A DNA stretch of 18,920 bases from an uncultured Catenibacterium sp. (GTDB lineage: Bacteria > Bacillota_I > Bacilli_A > Erysipelotrichales > Coprobacillaceae), in contig NZ_UQGV01000041.1 of the NCBI RefSeq assembly GCF_900540665.1, forward strand, positions 1-18,920, written 5' to 3'. Position numbers and translations under genes: made by a program. Under the pieces are notes generated by a model, which saw only the letters and a program-made list of their open reading frames with translations, was not told the origin of the DNA and did not search any database. Shown one piece after another: positions 1-4,788 of the stretch; position 1 is the first letter of the stretch; each line of letters begins with the position of its first letter.

Positions 1-53
1 AACCGACAGAGGATTAACGTCCTGCGGGGGTTCGAATCCCTCAACCTGCGCCA
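1..53 (+). tRNA. tRNA-Ser, 3' part (cut by the window edge)
   Basis: The 3' half of a class II tRNA is visible. There is a long variable arm (AGGA stem, 6-base loop, TCCT), a T arm with TTCGAAT loop and GGGGG/CCCTC stem, the acceptor strand AACCTGC, discriminator G73 and an encoded CCA at 51-53. A long variable arm with G73 fits serine; leucine and tyrosine tRNAs normally carry A73. The anticodon lies outside the window. The residual AACCGAC of the anticodon stem resembles tRNA-Ser(UGA), but this is only inferred. Confidence 0.88.
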
Positions 54-62
54 TTGAATGTT

Positions 63-87
63 ACTCAGGAGAAATCCTGAGTTTTTT
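63..87 (+). terminator. Rho-independent terminator of the tRNA
   Basis: Perfect 8-bp stem ACTCAGGA/TCCTGAGT with a GAAA tetraloop, followed by a run of T. It starts ten bases after the CCA of the tRNA and so ends the tRNA transcript. Confidence 0.9.
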
Positions 88-107
88 ATTTTCATAATAT
101 GTAAGAG

Positions 108-138
108 TTTACGGTATCGTTTTTTACTCTGTTATAAT
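108..138 (+). promoter_or_regulatory. Promoter of the MFS/nitroreductase unit
   Basis: A perfect TATAAT -10 box at 133-138 and a TTTACG -35-like box at 108-113, with 19 bp between. The spacing is long, so the -35 assignment is tentative. The following gene starts at 169 behind AAGGGAG. Confidence 0.6.
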
Positions 139-168
139 AGATTTATCATATGTAAGGGAGACATCATA

Positions 169-1353
169 ATGGAACAAACAAAAAGTATTAATATCAAATA
201 CTCGATGTTACAGGGAATCTACTTTGTAGGCTTCTGTACTGTGATGGGCTATGCTGCCGTATATCTAGGATCAATTGGCATGAGTTCATCTTTAATTGGG
301 ATTGTACTTGCAATCGCCAATATTCTTACAAGTATCGCACAGCCAATACTTGGAGGATTTGTAGATCAATCAAACGTATCAATGAAAAAGGTCTTAATGA
401 TCATGTTTGGTCTTTGCAGTATCTTATCCGTACTACTTATGCTTGCAAGCAAGGTAACATTCCTGGCTGCATTCTTATTTATTGCAGTTTCTACAATTCT
501 TTATACAACAATGCCTTTAGTTAACTCACTTGCTTTCGCATTCCAGAAGCAGGGTATTGATGTTAAGTTTGGTGTAGCACGTGGTATTGGATCAGTCGCT
601 TATGCACTTGCGTCACTTGTATTAGGAAACGTTGTAAAGGCTGTAAGTCCAACTTTAATGCCACTTGCTTATATTGTTATATTTTTAGGTATTTTACCTC
701 TTATTCGCTCATTTAAGATGCCAGAAGAGGAAATTGATGAAGTGATTGAAGAGAAAATAGTAGAAAAAGAAAATACGGGTGCTTTTATTAAGAAGCATCT
801 TAAATTCATGATTTTCTTGGCTGGATTTGTACTCGTATATTTTGATCATACTATCATTAATAACTTCTTTATCACTGTAATTGAAAATGTTGGTGGTAAT
901 ACAGGAGATATGGGAAATGCTGTATTCTTAGCTGCAATGTTAGAATTGCCTACAATGGCTTTATTTGAAAAGTATAAAAATAAAATCAATATCAAAAATA
1001 CAATCATCATTTCCGCAATATTCTTTACACTTAAACATACACTCACTTATTTTGCGACAAATATGATTATGATCTATTTAGCTCAGGCAACTCAGATGTT
1101 AGCTTATGCATTATTTATTCCAGCATCAGTTTACTATGTAGATAAATTATTTGATGCAAAAGATGCCGTTAAAGGACAGGCACTAGTAACTACAAGTATG
1201 ACTGTATCAGGTGTACTTGCAAGCTTCCTAGGTGGTATCTTATTAGATAATATGGGAGTGTATGAAACGTTATTCTTAGGGCTGGTTTTAAGTGCAGTAG
1301 GTACAATCGTGATGATTATTACTGTTGAGAATGTAAATAAGAAGGAGGTTTAA
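169..1353 (+). CDS. MFS transporter (MFS_1-like family)
   Basis: A 394-residue, very hydrophobic protein of about twelve membrane segments. It has the two-bundle plan of the major facilitator superfamily: six segments, a charged cytoplasmic loop rich in Glu and Lys at about residues 184-205 (MPEEEIDEVIEEKIVEKE), then six more. The early pattern YLGSIGMSSSLIGIVLA followed by GGFVDQ resembles the MFS_1-like/nucleoside-symporter branch. Substrate is unknown. The start at 169 follows AAGGGAG (155-160). An upstream in-frame ATG at 58 is rejected because the extra 37 codons would run through the tRNA terminator and the promoter. It overlaps the ribosome binding site of the nitroreductase gene, so the two are co-transcribed. 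Confidence 0.87.
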   Translation: MEQTKSINIKYSMLQGIYFVGFCTVMGYAAVYLGSIGMSSSLIGIVLAIANILTSIAQPILGGFVDQSNVSMKKVLMIMFGLCSILSVLLMLASKVTFLAAFLFIAVSTILYTTMPLVNSLAFAFQKQGIDVKFGVARGIGSVAYALASLVLGNVVKAVSPTLMPLAYIVIFLGILPLIRSFKMPEEEIDEVIEEKIVEKENTGAFIKKHLKFMIFLAGFVLVYFDHTIINNFFITVIENVGGNTGDMGNAVFLAAMLELPTMALFEKYKNKINIKNTIIISAIFFTLKHTLTYFATNMIMIYLAQATQMLAYALFIPASVYYVDKLFDAKDAVKGQALVTTSMTVSGVLASFLGGILLDNMGVYETLFLGLVLSAVGTIVMIITVENVNKKEV

Positions 1354-1355
1354 AT

Positions 1356-1868
1356 ATGTTAGATGTATTAAAAACGAGAAGAAGTATTAGAAAATATACA
1401 CTTGAAATGCCTCGTGATGAAGATATTGAACGTATTGTAGAAGCAGGTTTATATGCACCTACAGGAATGGGAAGACAAGGCGTTAAGTTTGTCGTTGTAA
1501 AAAATAAAGAAAAGAGAGATCATTTATCAAAACTTAATGCTGATGTTATGGGAAGTGATAAAGATCCTTTCTATGGTGCGCCTGTCGTTATTGTCGTTTT
1601 ATCAAAGAAAGAATATCCTACATATATATATGATGGATCACTTGCGATTGGCAATATGTTGAACGAAGCACATGGCTTAGGACTTGGTTCTTGCTGGATT
1701 CATCGTGCGAAAGAAGTATTTGAAAGTGAAGAAGGTCAGAGACTTCTTAAAGAATGGGGCATTGAGGAAGACTATGAAGGAATCGGCAATGTTATTATAG
1801 GATTTGCGGATGGAGTTCTTCCAAAAGCTGCACCACGTCTTGATCATCGTGTGATTACAATCGAATAA
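1356..1868 (+). CDS. Nitroreductase family protein (FMN-dependent oxidoreductase)
   Basis: A 170-aa protein of the nitroreductase superfamily, which uses FMN and NAD(P)H to reduce nitro groups, quinones or enones; the natural substrate is not evident. The N-terminus MLDVLKTRRSIRKYT carries the Arg/Ser residues that bind the FMN phosphate. Further family marks are EAGLYAPTGMGRQG (about 31-44) and the mid-protein segment DGSLAIGNMLNEAHGLGLGSCWI. At 170 residues it belongs to the short branch of the family. The ribosome binding site AAGGAGG (1342-1348) lies within the last codons of the MFS gene, and only two bases separate the stop at 1353 from this ATG, indicating translational coupling. A hairpin terminator follows directly. 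Confidence 0.9.
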   Translation: MLDVLKTRRSIRKYTLEMPRDEDIERIVEAGLYAPTGMGRQGVKFVVVKNKEKRDHLSKLNADVMGSDKDPFYGAPVVIVVLSKKEYPTYIYDGSLAIGNMLNEAHGLGLGSCWIHRAKEVFESEEGQRLLKEWGIEEDYEGIGNVIIGFADGVLPKAAPRLDHRVITIE

Positions 1869-1874
1869 TGAAAA

Positions 1875-1902
1875 AATCCTCCGCAAGGAGGATTATTTTT
1901 TT
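1875..1902. terminator. Shared terminator between convergent genes
   Basis: Perfect stem AATCCTCC/GGAGGATT with a GCAA tetraloop. On the + strand it is followed by ATTTTTTT, ending the nitroreductase unit. On the minus strand it is followed by TTTTTTC, ending the phosphatase/HAD/small membrane protein operon. The stop codon of the minus-strand gene lies inside the stem. Confidence 0.88.
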
Positions 1903-2045
1903 GCCGGAAACAAAGAGAGGATACCAGCTACGCCGACACCTAAACAGATACCTATTCCTATATTATCAAAACAGACACCAAATATAAGACCTACACCTAT
2001 TCCGATAGGTAGATAATATTCAAATTTATCGTTGTCTTTTTTCAT
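1893..2045 (-). CDS. 50-aa glycine-zipper membrane protein
   Basis: This short gene starts with ATG at 2045 behind AAGGATG (seven bases away) and stops in the shared terminator. The product has a charged N-terminus (MKKDNDKFEYY), then a hydrophobic stretch from about residue 12 to 47 with repeated small residues (PIGIGVGLIFG, then NIGIGICLGVGVAG), and ends in AKK. Gly at three- to four-residue spacing, with one polar DN in the middle, suggests two short membrane helices packed by glycine zippers. It resembles the small glycine-zipper proteins of Firmicutes; no function is known to me. It lies 39 bp behind the HAD gene and is probably the last gene of that operon. Confidence 0.72.
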   Translation of the reverse strand: MKKDNDKFEYYLPIGIGVGLIFGVCFDNIGIGICLGVGVAGILSLFPAKK

Positions 2046-2084
2046 AACATTCACATCCTTAAGAGTGTATTAAAGATAAACTGC

Positions 2085-2888
2085 TTATTGTGGGAATAAT
2101 GTCTTAAGAATATCTTCTAATCCATTTTTATCGATAGGCTTACAGATAATATCGGCTTGTGCCTTTAATTCATCTACTGCATTTCCCATAGCTACACCTA
2201 CCTGACATAGCTGAATCATTTCAATATCATTGAGCCCATCACCAAATGCATAGGTATCTTTAATATCTAAACCATAATGCTCTATAACCCTTTTAATTCC
2301 TACTGCTTTACTCATTGTAGGAGAAAAGAATTCAAAAGAATTATCACTGCCATGCTGATCGAAACTGATAGTAGTACCAAACTTACCGTCTAAATAGTCA
2401 CTGACCTTCTGTTTATCTTTATTTGTGACATTGGCTTCTATCTTAATAGCACGTTTTAAGACATCATCACGGTCAAAATCCATAGAGAACATCTCTTCCA
2501 TGCCAAGATCTTTAAAGAACGTATAGAGTTCCATATAACGCTTATCAATGTATATATGATGTGCTGTTTCGATCATATAATCACAATGAAGTTCTTCAAG
2601 CATATCAACTGTCTGAGTCGCAAGTTCTGTATCCATTCTCTCTTCAAAGATAGATTCACCATCAATCTCTATATAACCGCCGTGATATAGAACATAACCA
2701 TTAAAACCCAAATCAAGAAACTGCTGGTTAATCATGGCTTTAGGACGACCGCTGCAGATAAAAAGCTTATGACCTTCATTTTGAATTCTTTTAAGTTCTC
2801 TTTTTACACCCTCAGGTACTTCGTCCACCCCATAAGCGTTATCTACAAGTGTACCATCAATATCAAAAAATAATACTTTTTCTTTCAT
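2085..2888 (-). CDS. Cof-type HAD-IIB phosphatase
   Basis: A 267-aa haloacid-dehalogenase hydrolase of the Cof/YidA type, which removes phosphate from sugar phosphates, nucleotides or cofactors such as FMN or PLP; the exact substrate cannot be read from sequence. Visible motifs: motif I FFDIDGTLVDN with nucleophile D9 and acid D11; motif II ICSGRP; the C2B cap in the middle; motif III Lys near SKAVGIKRV; motif IV YAFGDGLNDIEM. Full length for the family. The start codon lies seven bases beyond the stop of the upstream histidine phosphatase gene, and AGAGGT at the end of that gene serves as ribosome binding site. The two phosphatases are therefore coupled. Confidence 0.93.
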   Translation of the reverse strand: MKEKVLFFDIDGTLVDNAYGVDEVPEGVKRELKRIQNEGHKLFICSGRPKAMINQQFLDLGFNGYVLYHGGYIEIDGESIFEERMDTELATQTVDMLEELHCDYMIETAHHIYIDKRYMELYTFFKDLGMEEMFSMDFDRDDVLKRAIKIEANVTNKDKQKVSDYLDGKFGTTISFDQHGSDNSFEFFSPTMSKAVGIKRVIEHYGLDIKDTYAFGDGLNDIEMIQLCQVGVAMGNAVDELKAQADIICKPIDKNGLEDILKTLFPQ

Positions 2889-2894
2889 ATATAT

Positions 2895-3473
2895 CTACTT
2901 TACCTCTGGTCTTAATATTTCTACAAATTTAAACTCATTGTTGTCATATGTATAATGAAGAATACAGCAATTAGTAAATCCTCCAGAATTAAAAATGATC
3001 TGTGGATCATTAAAAGCACTAAAGAATCCCAGGGAAGCACCTGCATGACTAACTGCAAGAACTACTTCATGGTCTTCTTTATTCATGATTTCAGTTAATG
3101 TCTTTACAAGTCTTTGTCTTACATCTTCTGTTGTTTCACCACCGTAATGTGGAAATAAGTCATCATAGTTAAAATTGTCAAAATGAGGATTTAAATCTTC
3201 ACTTTCTCCTTCAAAAAGTCCAAAACCTCTTTCTTTAAGACCTTTTACTCTTGTATAAGGTACTTTACCCTCTGTTACTATTTCTAGCGTGTCAGAGGCT
3301 CTTTCGGCTGTACTAGAATAATAATGATCAAAAGGAACATCCTTGATTAACTCTCTTGCAGCTTCTGCCTGCTTAATACCGAGTTCAGTTAATGGAGAAT
3401 CACATGATCCCTGAATTCTTCTTCGCACATTAAATAAAGTCTGTCCATGGCGCATCATATACAAATGTTTCAT
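2895..3473 (-). CDS. Histidine phosphatase (phosphoglycerate mutase-like) family protein
   Basis: A 192-aa member of the histidine phosphatase superfamily. The phospho-accepting motif is RHG at residues 8-10 (H9), with QTLFN after it. R58 lies in SSTAERA, E81 in LKERGFGLFEG, and the second catalytic His is H143 in AVSHAGASLGFF. Substrate unknown; small GpmB/CobC-like proteins act on varied phosphate esters. A longer reading from 3521 exists, but the start at 3473 is behind a perfect AGGAGG (3482-3488). Codons 1-7 and five bases upstream form one copy of a 26-bp direct repeat whose other copy is at 4637-4662 with its own ribosome binding site. The native 5' end appears to have been displaced by the island and rebuilt from element sequence. 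Confidence 0.92.
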   Translation of the reverse strand: MKHLYMMRHGQTLFNVRRRIQGSCDSPLTELGIKQAEAARELIKDVPFDHYYSSTAERASDTLEIVTEGKVPYTRVKGLKERGFGLFEGESEDLNPHFDNFNYDDLFPHYGGETTEDVRQRLVKTLTEIMNKEDHEVVLAVSHAGASLGFFSAFNDPQIIFNSGGFTNCCILHYTYDNNEFKFVEILRPEVK

Positions 3474-3478
3474 AATAA
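3453..3478. repeat. Direct repeat (att-like), copy inside the phosphatase gene
   Basis: 26-bp perfect direct repeat of 4637-4662. On the minus strand it spells five bases of leader plus the first seven codons of the phosphatase gene (MKHLYMM), ending immediately before the active-site Arg-His codons. Confidence 0.8.
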
Positions 3479-3532
3479 TTTTCCTCCTGTATTTATGCGG
3501 TTTTTTAGGGGTTTGAAACACTCTGAAACCTT

Positions 3533-3558
3533 AAACTAGTAACAAATCAGCAACAAGA
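3533..3558. repeat. Arm-site-like repeat, left copy
   Basis: AAACTAGTAACAAATCAG followed by CAACAAG. It matches 4579-4604 except for one base (C for T). The motif holds two AGTAACAA-type units at 11-bp period; here the second is degenerate (AGCAACAA). Spacing near one helical turn fits binding of a recombinase arm domain, which is inference. Confidence 0.55.
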
Positions 3559-3614
3559 AAGCCGTCTGTTATCTCATTATCATGAGTAGGCTCATTTCAA
3601 GTATTTCACACACT

Positions 3615-3643
3615 AACATAATCAGTATAGCATAATATGACAA
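3615..3643 (-). promoter_or_regulatory. Possible element-borne promoter of the phosphatase operon
   Basis: Read on the minus strand: TTGTCA (3638-3643), 17 bp, TATGTT (3615-3620). An alternative -10, TATACT, lies at 3624-3629. If real, the island brought the promoter that now drives the phosphatase, HAD and 50-aa genes. Apart from this, 3489-3713 shows only the arm-like repeat and a weak hairpin (ATGAG/CTCAT at 3584-3597). Confidence 0.35.
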
Positions 3644-3713
3644 GAAAACCGACTGCTGCCGACTCTCTAACATAAGAAAAAATAAAAATTTTGGTTTGTT
3701 ATAATTTACATGA

Positions 3714-3887
3714 ACCTCTCATAATTTTACCTTATTGATTTCTGCTAAAAATTACTGTGGTATCAGTGCTGCAGGTATTCAATTTGCTTATGGTGAGGCT
3801 GATGTTTATGATGAATGGGTGGCACAGTGGTTTGAAGAACAAGGCTATACCATAGAAGAAACTGAGGCAGTTACAGAAGCAAAATAG
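3714..3887 (+). pseudogene. 3' remnant of an unrecognised gene
   Basis: An open stretch with no ATG start ends at 3887 and reads as the tail of a protein. It includes SAKNYCGISAAGIQFAYG, then DEWVAQWFEEQGYTIEETE and a Glu-rich end. Codon use looks protein-like, and the stretch is closed upstream by TGA at 3711. A TATAAT box occurs at 3700-3705, but there is no ribosome binding site. I do not recognise the family. It is probably what is left of a cargo gene of the island after deletion. Confidence 0.35.
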
Positions 3888-3916
3888 AAAGGGACTAGGA
3901 GTTAATCAAGAGAAAA

Positions 3917-3945
3917 GACCAGGGCTATTGACTCTGGTCCTTTTT
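3917..3945. terminator. Bidirectional terminator inside the island
   Basis: Stem GACCAG/CTGGTC at 3917-3922 and 3934-3939, with an 11-base loop. On the minus strand TTTTCT follows, behind the 64-aa gene whose stop codon lies in the loop. On the + strand CTTTTT follows. Confidence 0.72.
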
Positions 3946-4119
3946 GGCGTTTTCGATATCTTCTCTGATAAGCTTCTTAATGTATCCCATTTTAGAATCA
4001 ACACTATCAAGCTTTTCTATAATATCTGCATCAGTTTTTTTGTTTAATGCAAGATTAACGCATTTTGTCATCTTCTTAGCATAATTTGCACTTGCTTTCT
4101 TCTGTGCTTCAGTTGACAT
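3925..4119 (-). CDS. Small ribbon-helix-helix-like mobile-element protein (64 aa)
   Basis: The product begins STEAQKKASANYAKKMTK, continues with a probable beta strand (CVNLALN), then NKKTDADIIEKLDSVDSKMGYIKKLIREDI and a charged tail. This strand-helix-helix order with a basic N-terminal arm is the plan of Arc/MobC-type ribbon-helix-helix DNA-binding proteins. The NKKTDADII...GYIKKLIREDI signature is common in small accessory proteins of conjugative and integrative elements of gut Firmicutes; I know of no assigned function. The start at 4119 has AAGGAGG ten bases upstream. The stop codon of the 26-aa micropeptide overlaps that site, so the two are one transcript. It could repress its own operon; that is inference. 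Confidence 0.8.
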   Translation of the reverse strand: MSTEAQKKASANYAKKMTKCVNLALNKKTDADIIEKLDSVDSKMGYIKKLIREDIENAKKDQSQ

Positions 4120-4132
4120 GATTTGATCCTCC

Positions 4133-4213
4133 TTAGAATAATTTTGAAATCAAGAATACCAATACTGCAATAAGTCCAATCAATTCGATAGCTTTTAAAA
4201 TTAATTTTTCCAT
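4133..4213 (-). CDS. 26-aa hydrophobic micropeptide
   Basis: ATG at 4213, stop at 4133. After MEK the peptide is a single hydrophobic helix (KAIELIGLIAVLVFLISKLF is its C-terminal part). Its TAA overlaps the AAGGAGG of the 64-aa gene. The ribosome binding site is weak (only AAAGAAA upstream), so coupling or low expression is likely. It resembles the neighbouring 30-aa peptide: both have K-x-I-x-LIG-x-I and end in an LI-(x)-KLF tail. The size and charge pattern fit membrane-acting type I toxin peptides or small membrane regulators. No named family is recognised. Confidence 0.5.
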   Translation of the reverse strand: MEKLILKAIELIGLIAVLVFLISKLF

Positions 4214-4241
4214 TGTTTTCTTTGAAAAGTGGTTTTATAAT
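4213..4241 (+). promoter_or_regulatory. Promoter of the predicted antisense RNA
   Basis: Perfect TATAAT at 4236-4241 with TTGTTT at 4213-4218 and an exact 17-bp spacer. Transcription would begin near 4248. The -35 box overlaps the start codon of the 26-aa micropeptide on the other strand. Confidence 0.55.
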
Positions 4242-4247
4242 AGTGAT

Positions 4248-4374
4248 AGGAGGAGAGGACAAGCCTCTCAACCTACTTAGTTAAATAGTTTGATTAGAAT
4301 CAAAATCCACCCAATCAAGGAAATGATTTTAATCACTAGCGCTTCGAATAGGTCCAATATTCGAAGCATTTTTT
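4248..4374 (+). ncRNA. Predicted antisense RNA to the 30-aa micropeptide
   Basis: The segment runs from a TATAAT promoter (spacer 17) to a strong terminator: stem GCTTCGAATA/TATTCGAAGC at 4341-4350 and 4358-4367, 7-base loop, then a T run. It has no convincing + strand ORF. It begins with a hairpin (GAGAGG/CCTCTC at about 4253-4268). About 127 nt long, it is complementary to the whole 30-aa frame (4277-4369) including its start codon. This is the layout of type I antitoxin RNAs such as RatA or SR4. Expression is inferred from sequence only. Confidence 0.5.
4277..4369 (-). CDS. 30-aa hydrophobic micropeptide, type I toxin-like
   Basis: ATG at 4369, stop at 4277, with an in-frame stop a few codons upstream that fixes the frame. 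The product begins MLRILDLFEALV, then a hydrophobic helix (IKIISLIGWILILIKLF) and ends in Asn. No good ribosome binding site lies next to the ATG. AAGGAGG at 4397-4403 is 27 bases away and is better placed for a GTG that opens an 18-codon frame (first residues EKKLKNASN) overlapping this one. The ATG sits at the base of the 10-bp hairpin that terminates the antisense RNA, so translation may be occluded. Shielded initiation, a single hydrophobic helix and a full-length antisense RNA together suggest a type I toxin. A shorter GTG start at 4336 is possible. Confidence 0.5.
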   Translation of the reverse strand: MLRILDLFEALVIKIISLIGWILILIKLFN

Positions 4375-4411
4375 AACTTCTTTTCCACTTTCCTTACCTC
4401 CTTTCTTTATT

Positions 4412-4452
4412 ATAGTAAATCATAAAATTATACAAATGTCAATATATATTGA
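4412..4452 (-). promoter_or_regulatory. Promoter and palindromic operator of the micropeptide transcript
   Basis: On the minus strand: consensus TTGACA at 4437-4442, 19 bp, then TACTAT at 4412-4417. The 14-bp perfect palindrome TCAATATATATTGA (4439-4452) overlaps the -35 box. Such a site is a natural operator; the co-transcribed 64-aa ribbon-helix-helix-like protein is a candidate ligand (inference). AAGGAGG begins only about ten bases after the -10, so the leader is very short. Confidence 0.5.
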
Positions 4453-4502
4453 TACTTTTATAAGAATATTATATAAAAAATATCAGTAAACAATGATAGT
4501 TT

Positions 4503-4599
4503 TTGCATTTTAATTTCGATGTTTTTAATACTAAAAAGGAGCGTTATAAAATATATGATGCGCCACTGTGTAGGTACTAAACTAGTAACAAATCAGTAA
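4503..4599 (+). other. Promoter plus 14-codon gene stub
   Basis: TTGCAT (4503-4508), 17 bp, TAATAC (4526-4531), then AAGGAG (4536-4541) and a short frame from ATG 4555 to TAA 4599 reading MMRHCVGTKLVTNQ. The first codons copy the phosphatase active-site start: TATATGATGCGCCA at 4552-4565 is repeated inverted at 3448-3461. The rest reads through the arm-like repeat. It looks like a truncated 5' end fused to an element end, not a functional gene. The remaining 4376-4502 holds only the minus-strand promoter and palindrome, and 4605-4636 shows nothing I recognise. Confidence 0.4.
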
Positions 4600-4604
4600 C
4601 AAGG
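4579..4604. repeat. Arm-site-like repeat, right copy
   Basis: Matches 3533-3558 with one difference. Here both AGTAACAA units are perfect and 11 bp apart. Confidence 0.55.
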
Positions 4605-4636
4605 GGCAAAAAGTCTAGGAAACAAGCCAATTTTAA

Positions 4637-4662
4637 CATCATATACAAATGTTTCATAATAA
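4637..4662. repeat. Direct repeat (att-like), displaced native gene start
   Basis: 26-bp perfect copy of 3453-3478. On the minus strand the first seven phosphatase codons begin at 4657, preceded by AAAGGGG at 4669-4675, then run into island sequence. I interpret this as the original ribosome binding site and start of the phosphatase gene, cut off by the insertion. Confidence 0.75.
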
Positions 4663-4692
4663 ATATAACCCCTTTCATTGAAAGATATGTTT

Positions 4693-4721
4693 ATTATATC
4701 TGTTATTTAAGAAAAAATTAA
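4693..4721 (-). promoter_or_regulatory. Possible original promoter of the phosphatase gene
   Basis: On the minus strand: TATAAT at 4693-4698 and a weak TTAATT at 4716-4721, spacer 17. It points toward the orphan gene start at 4657 and so would now transcribe into the island. Confidence 0.35.
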
Positions 4722-4788
4722 GGTGAAAGTACACAAATAATACACTTTTGTCTGTTAATATAGACCAATAGATTAAGGAGTGGTGGAT

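Larger units (their letters stand above)
3453..4662. mobile_element. 1.2-kb integrated island lacking an integrase
   Basis: The same 26 bases occur in direct orientation at 3453-3478 and 4637-4662. Near each end, on the inside, is a second shared motif: AAACTAGTAACAAATCAG at 3533 and at 4579, carrying two AGTAACAA-like units 11 bp apart, as expected for recombinase arm sites. Inside are a gene remnant, a 64-aa ribbon-helix-helix-like protein typical of Firmicute mobile elements, two micropeptides and an antisense RNA. No recombinase or relaxase is present. I read it as a reduced integrative element or the remainder of a larger one whose middle was deleted. Ends are inferred from the repeats. 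Confidence 0.6.

Noticed and set aside
58..168. N-terminal extension of the MFS transporter from ATG 58
   Set aside because: It would translate through the tRNA terminator and the TATAAT promoter; ATG 169 has a good ribosome binding site and begins a normal MFS N-terminus.
4068..4271. 67-codon minus-strand ORF
   Set aside because: It overlaps the 26-aa peptide and the start of the 64-aa gene in another frame, lacks a protein-like pattern and has no good ribosome binding site.
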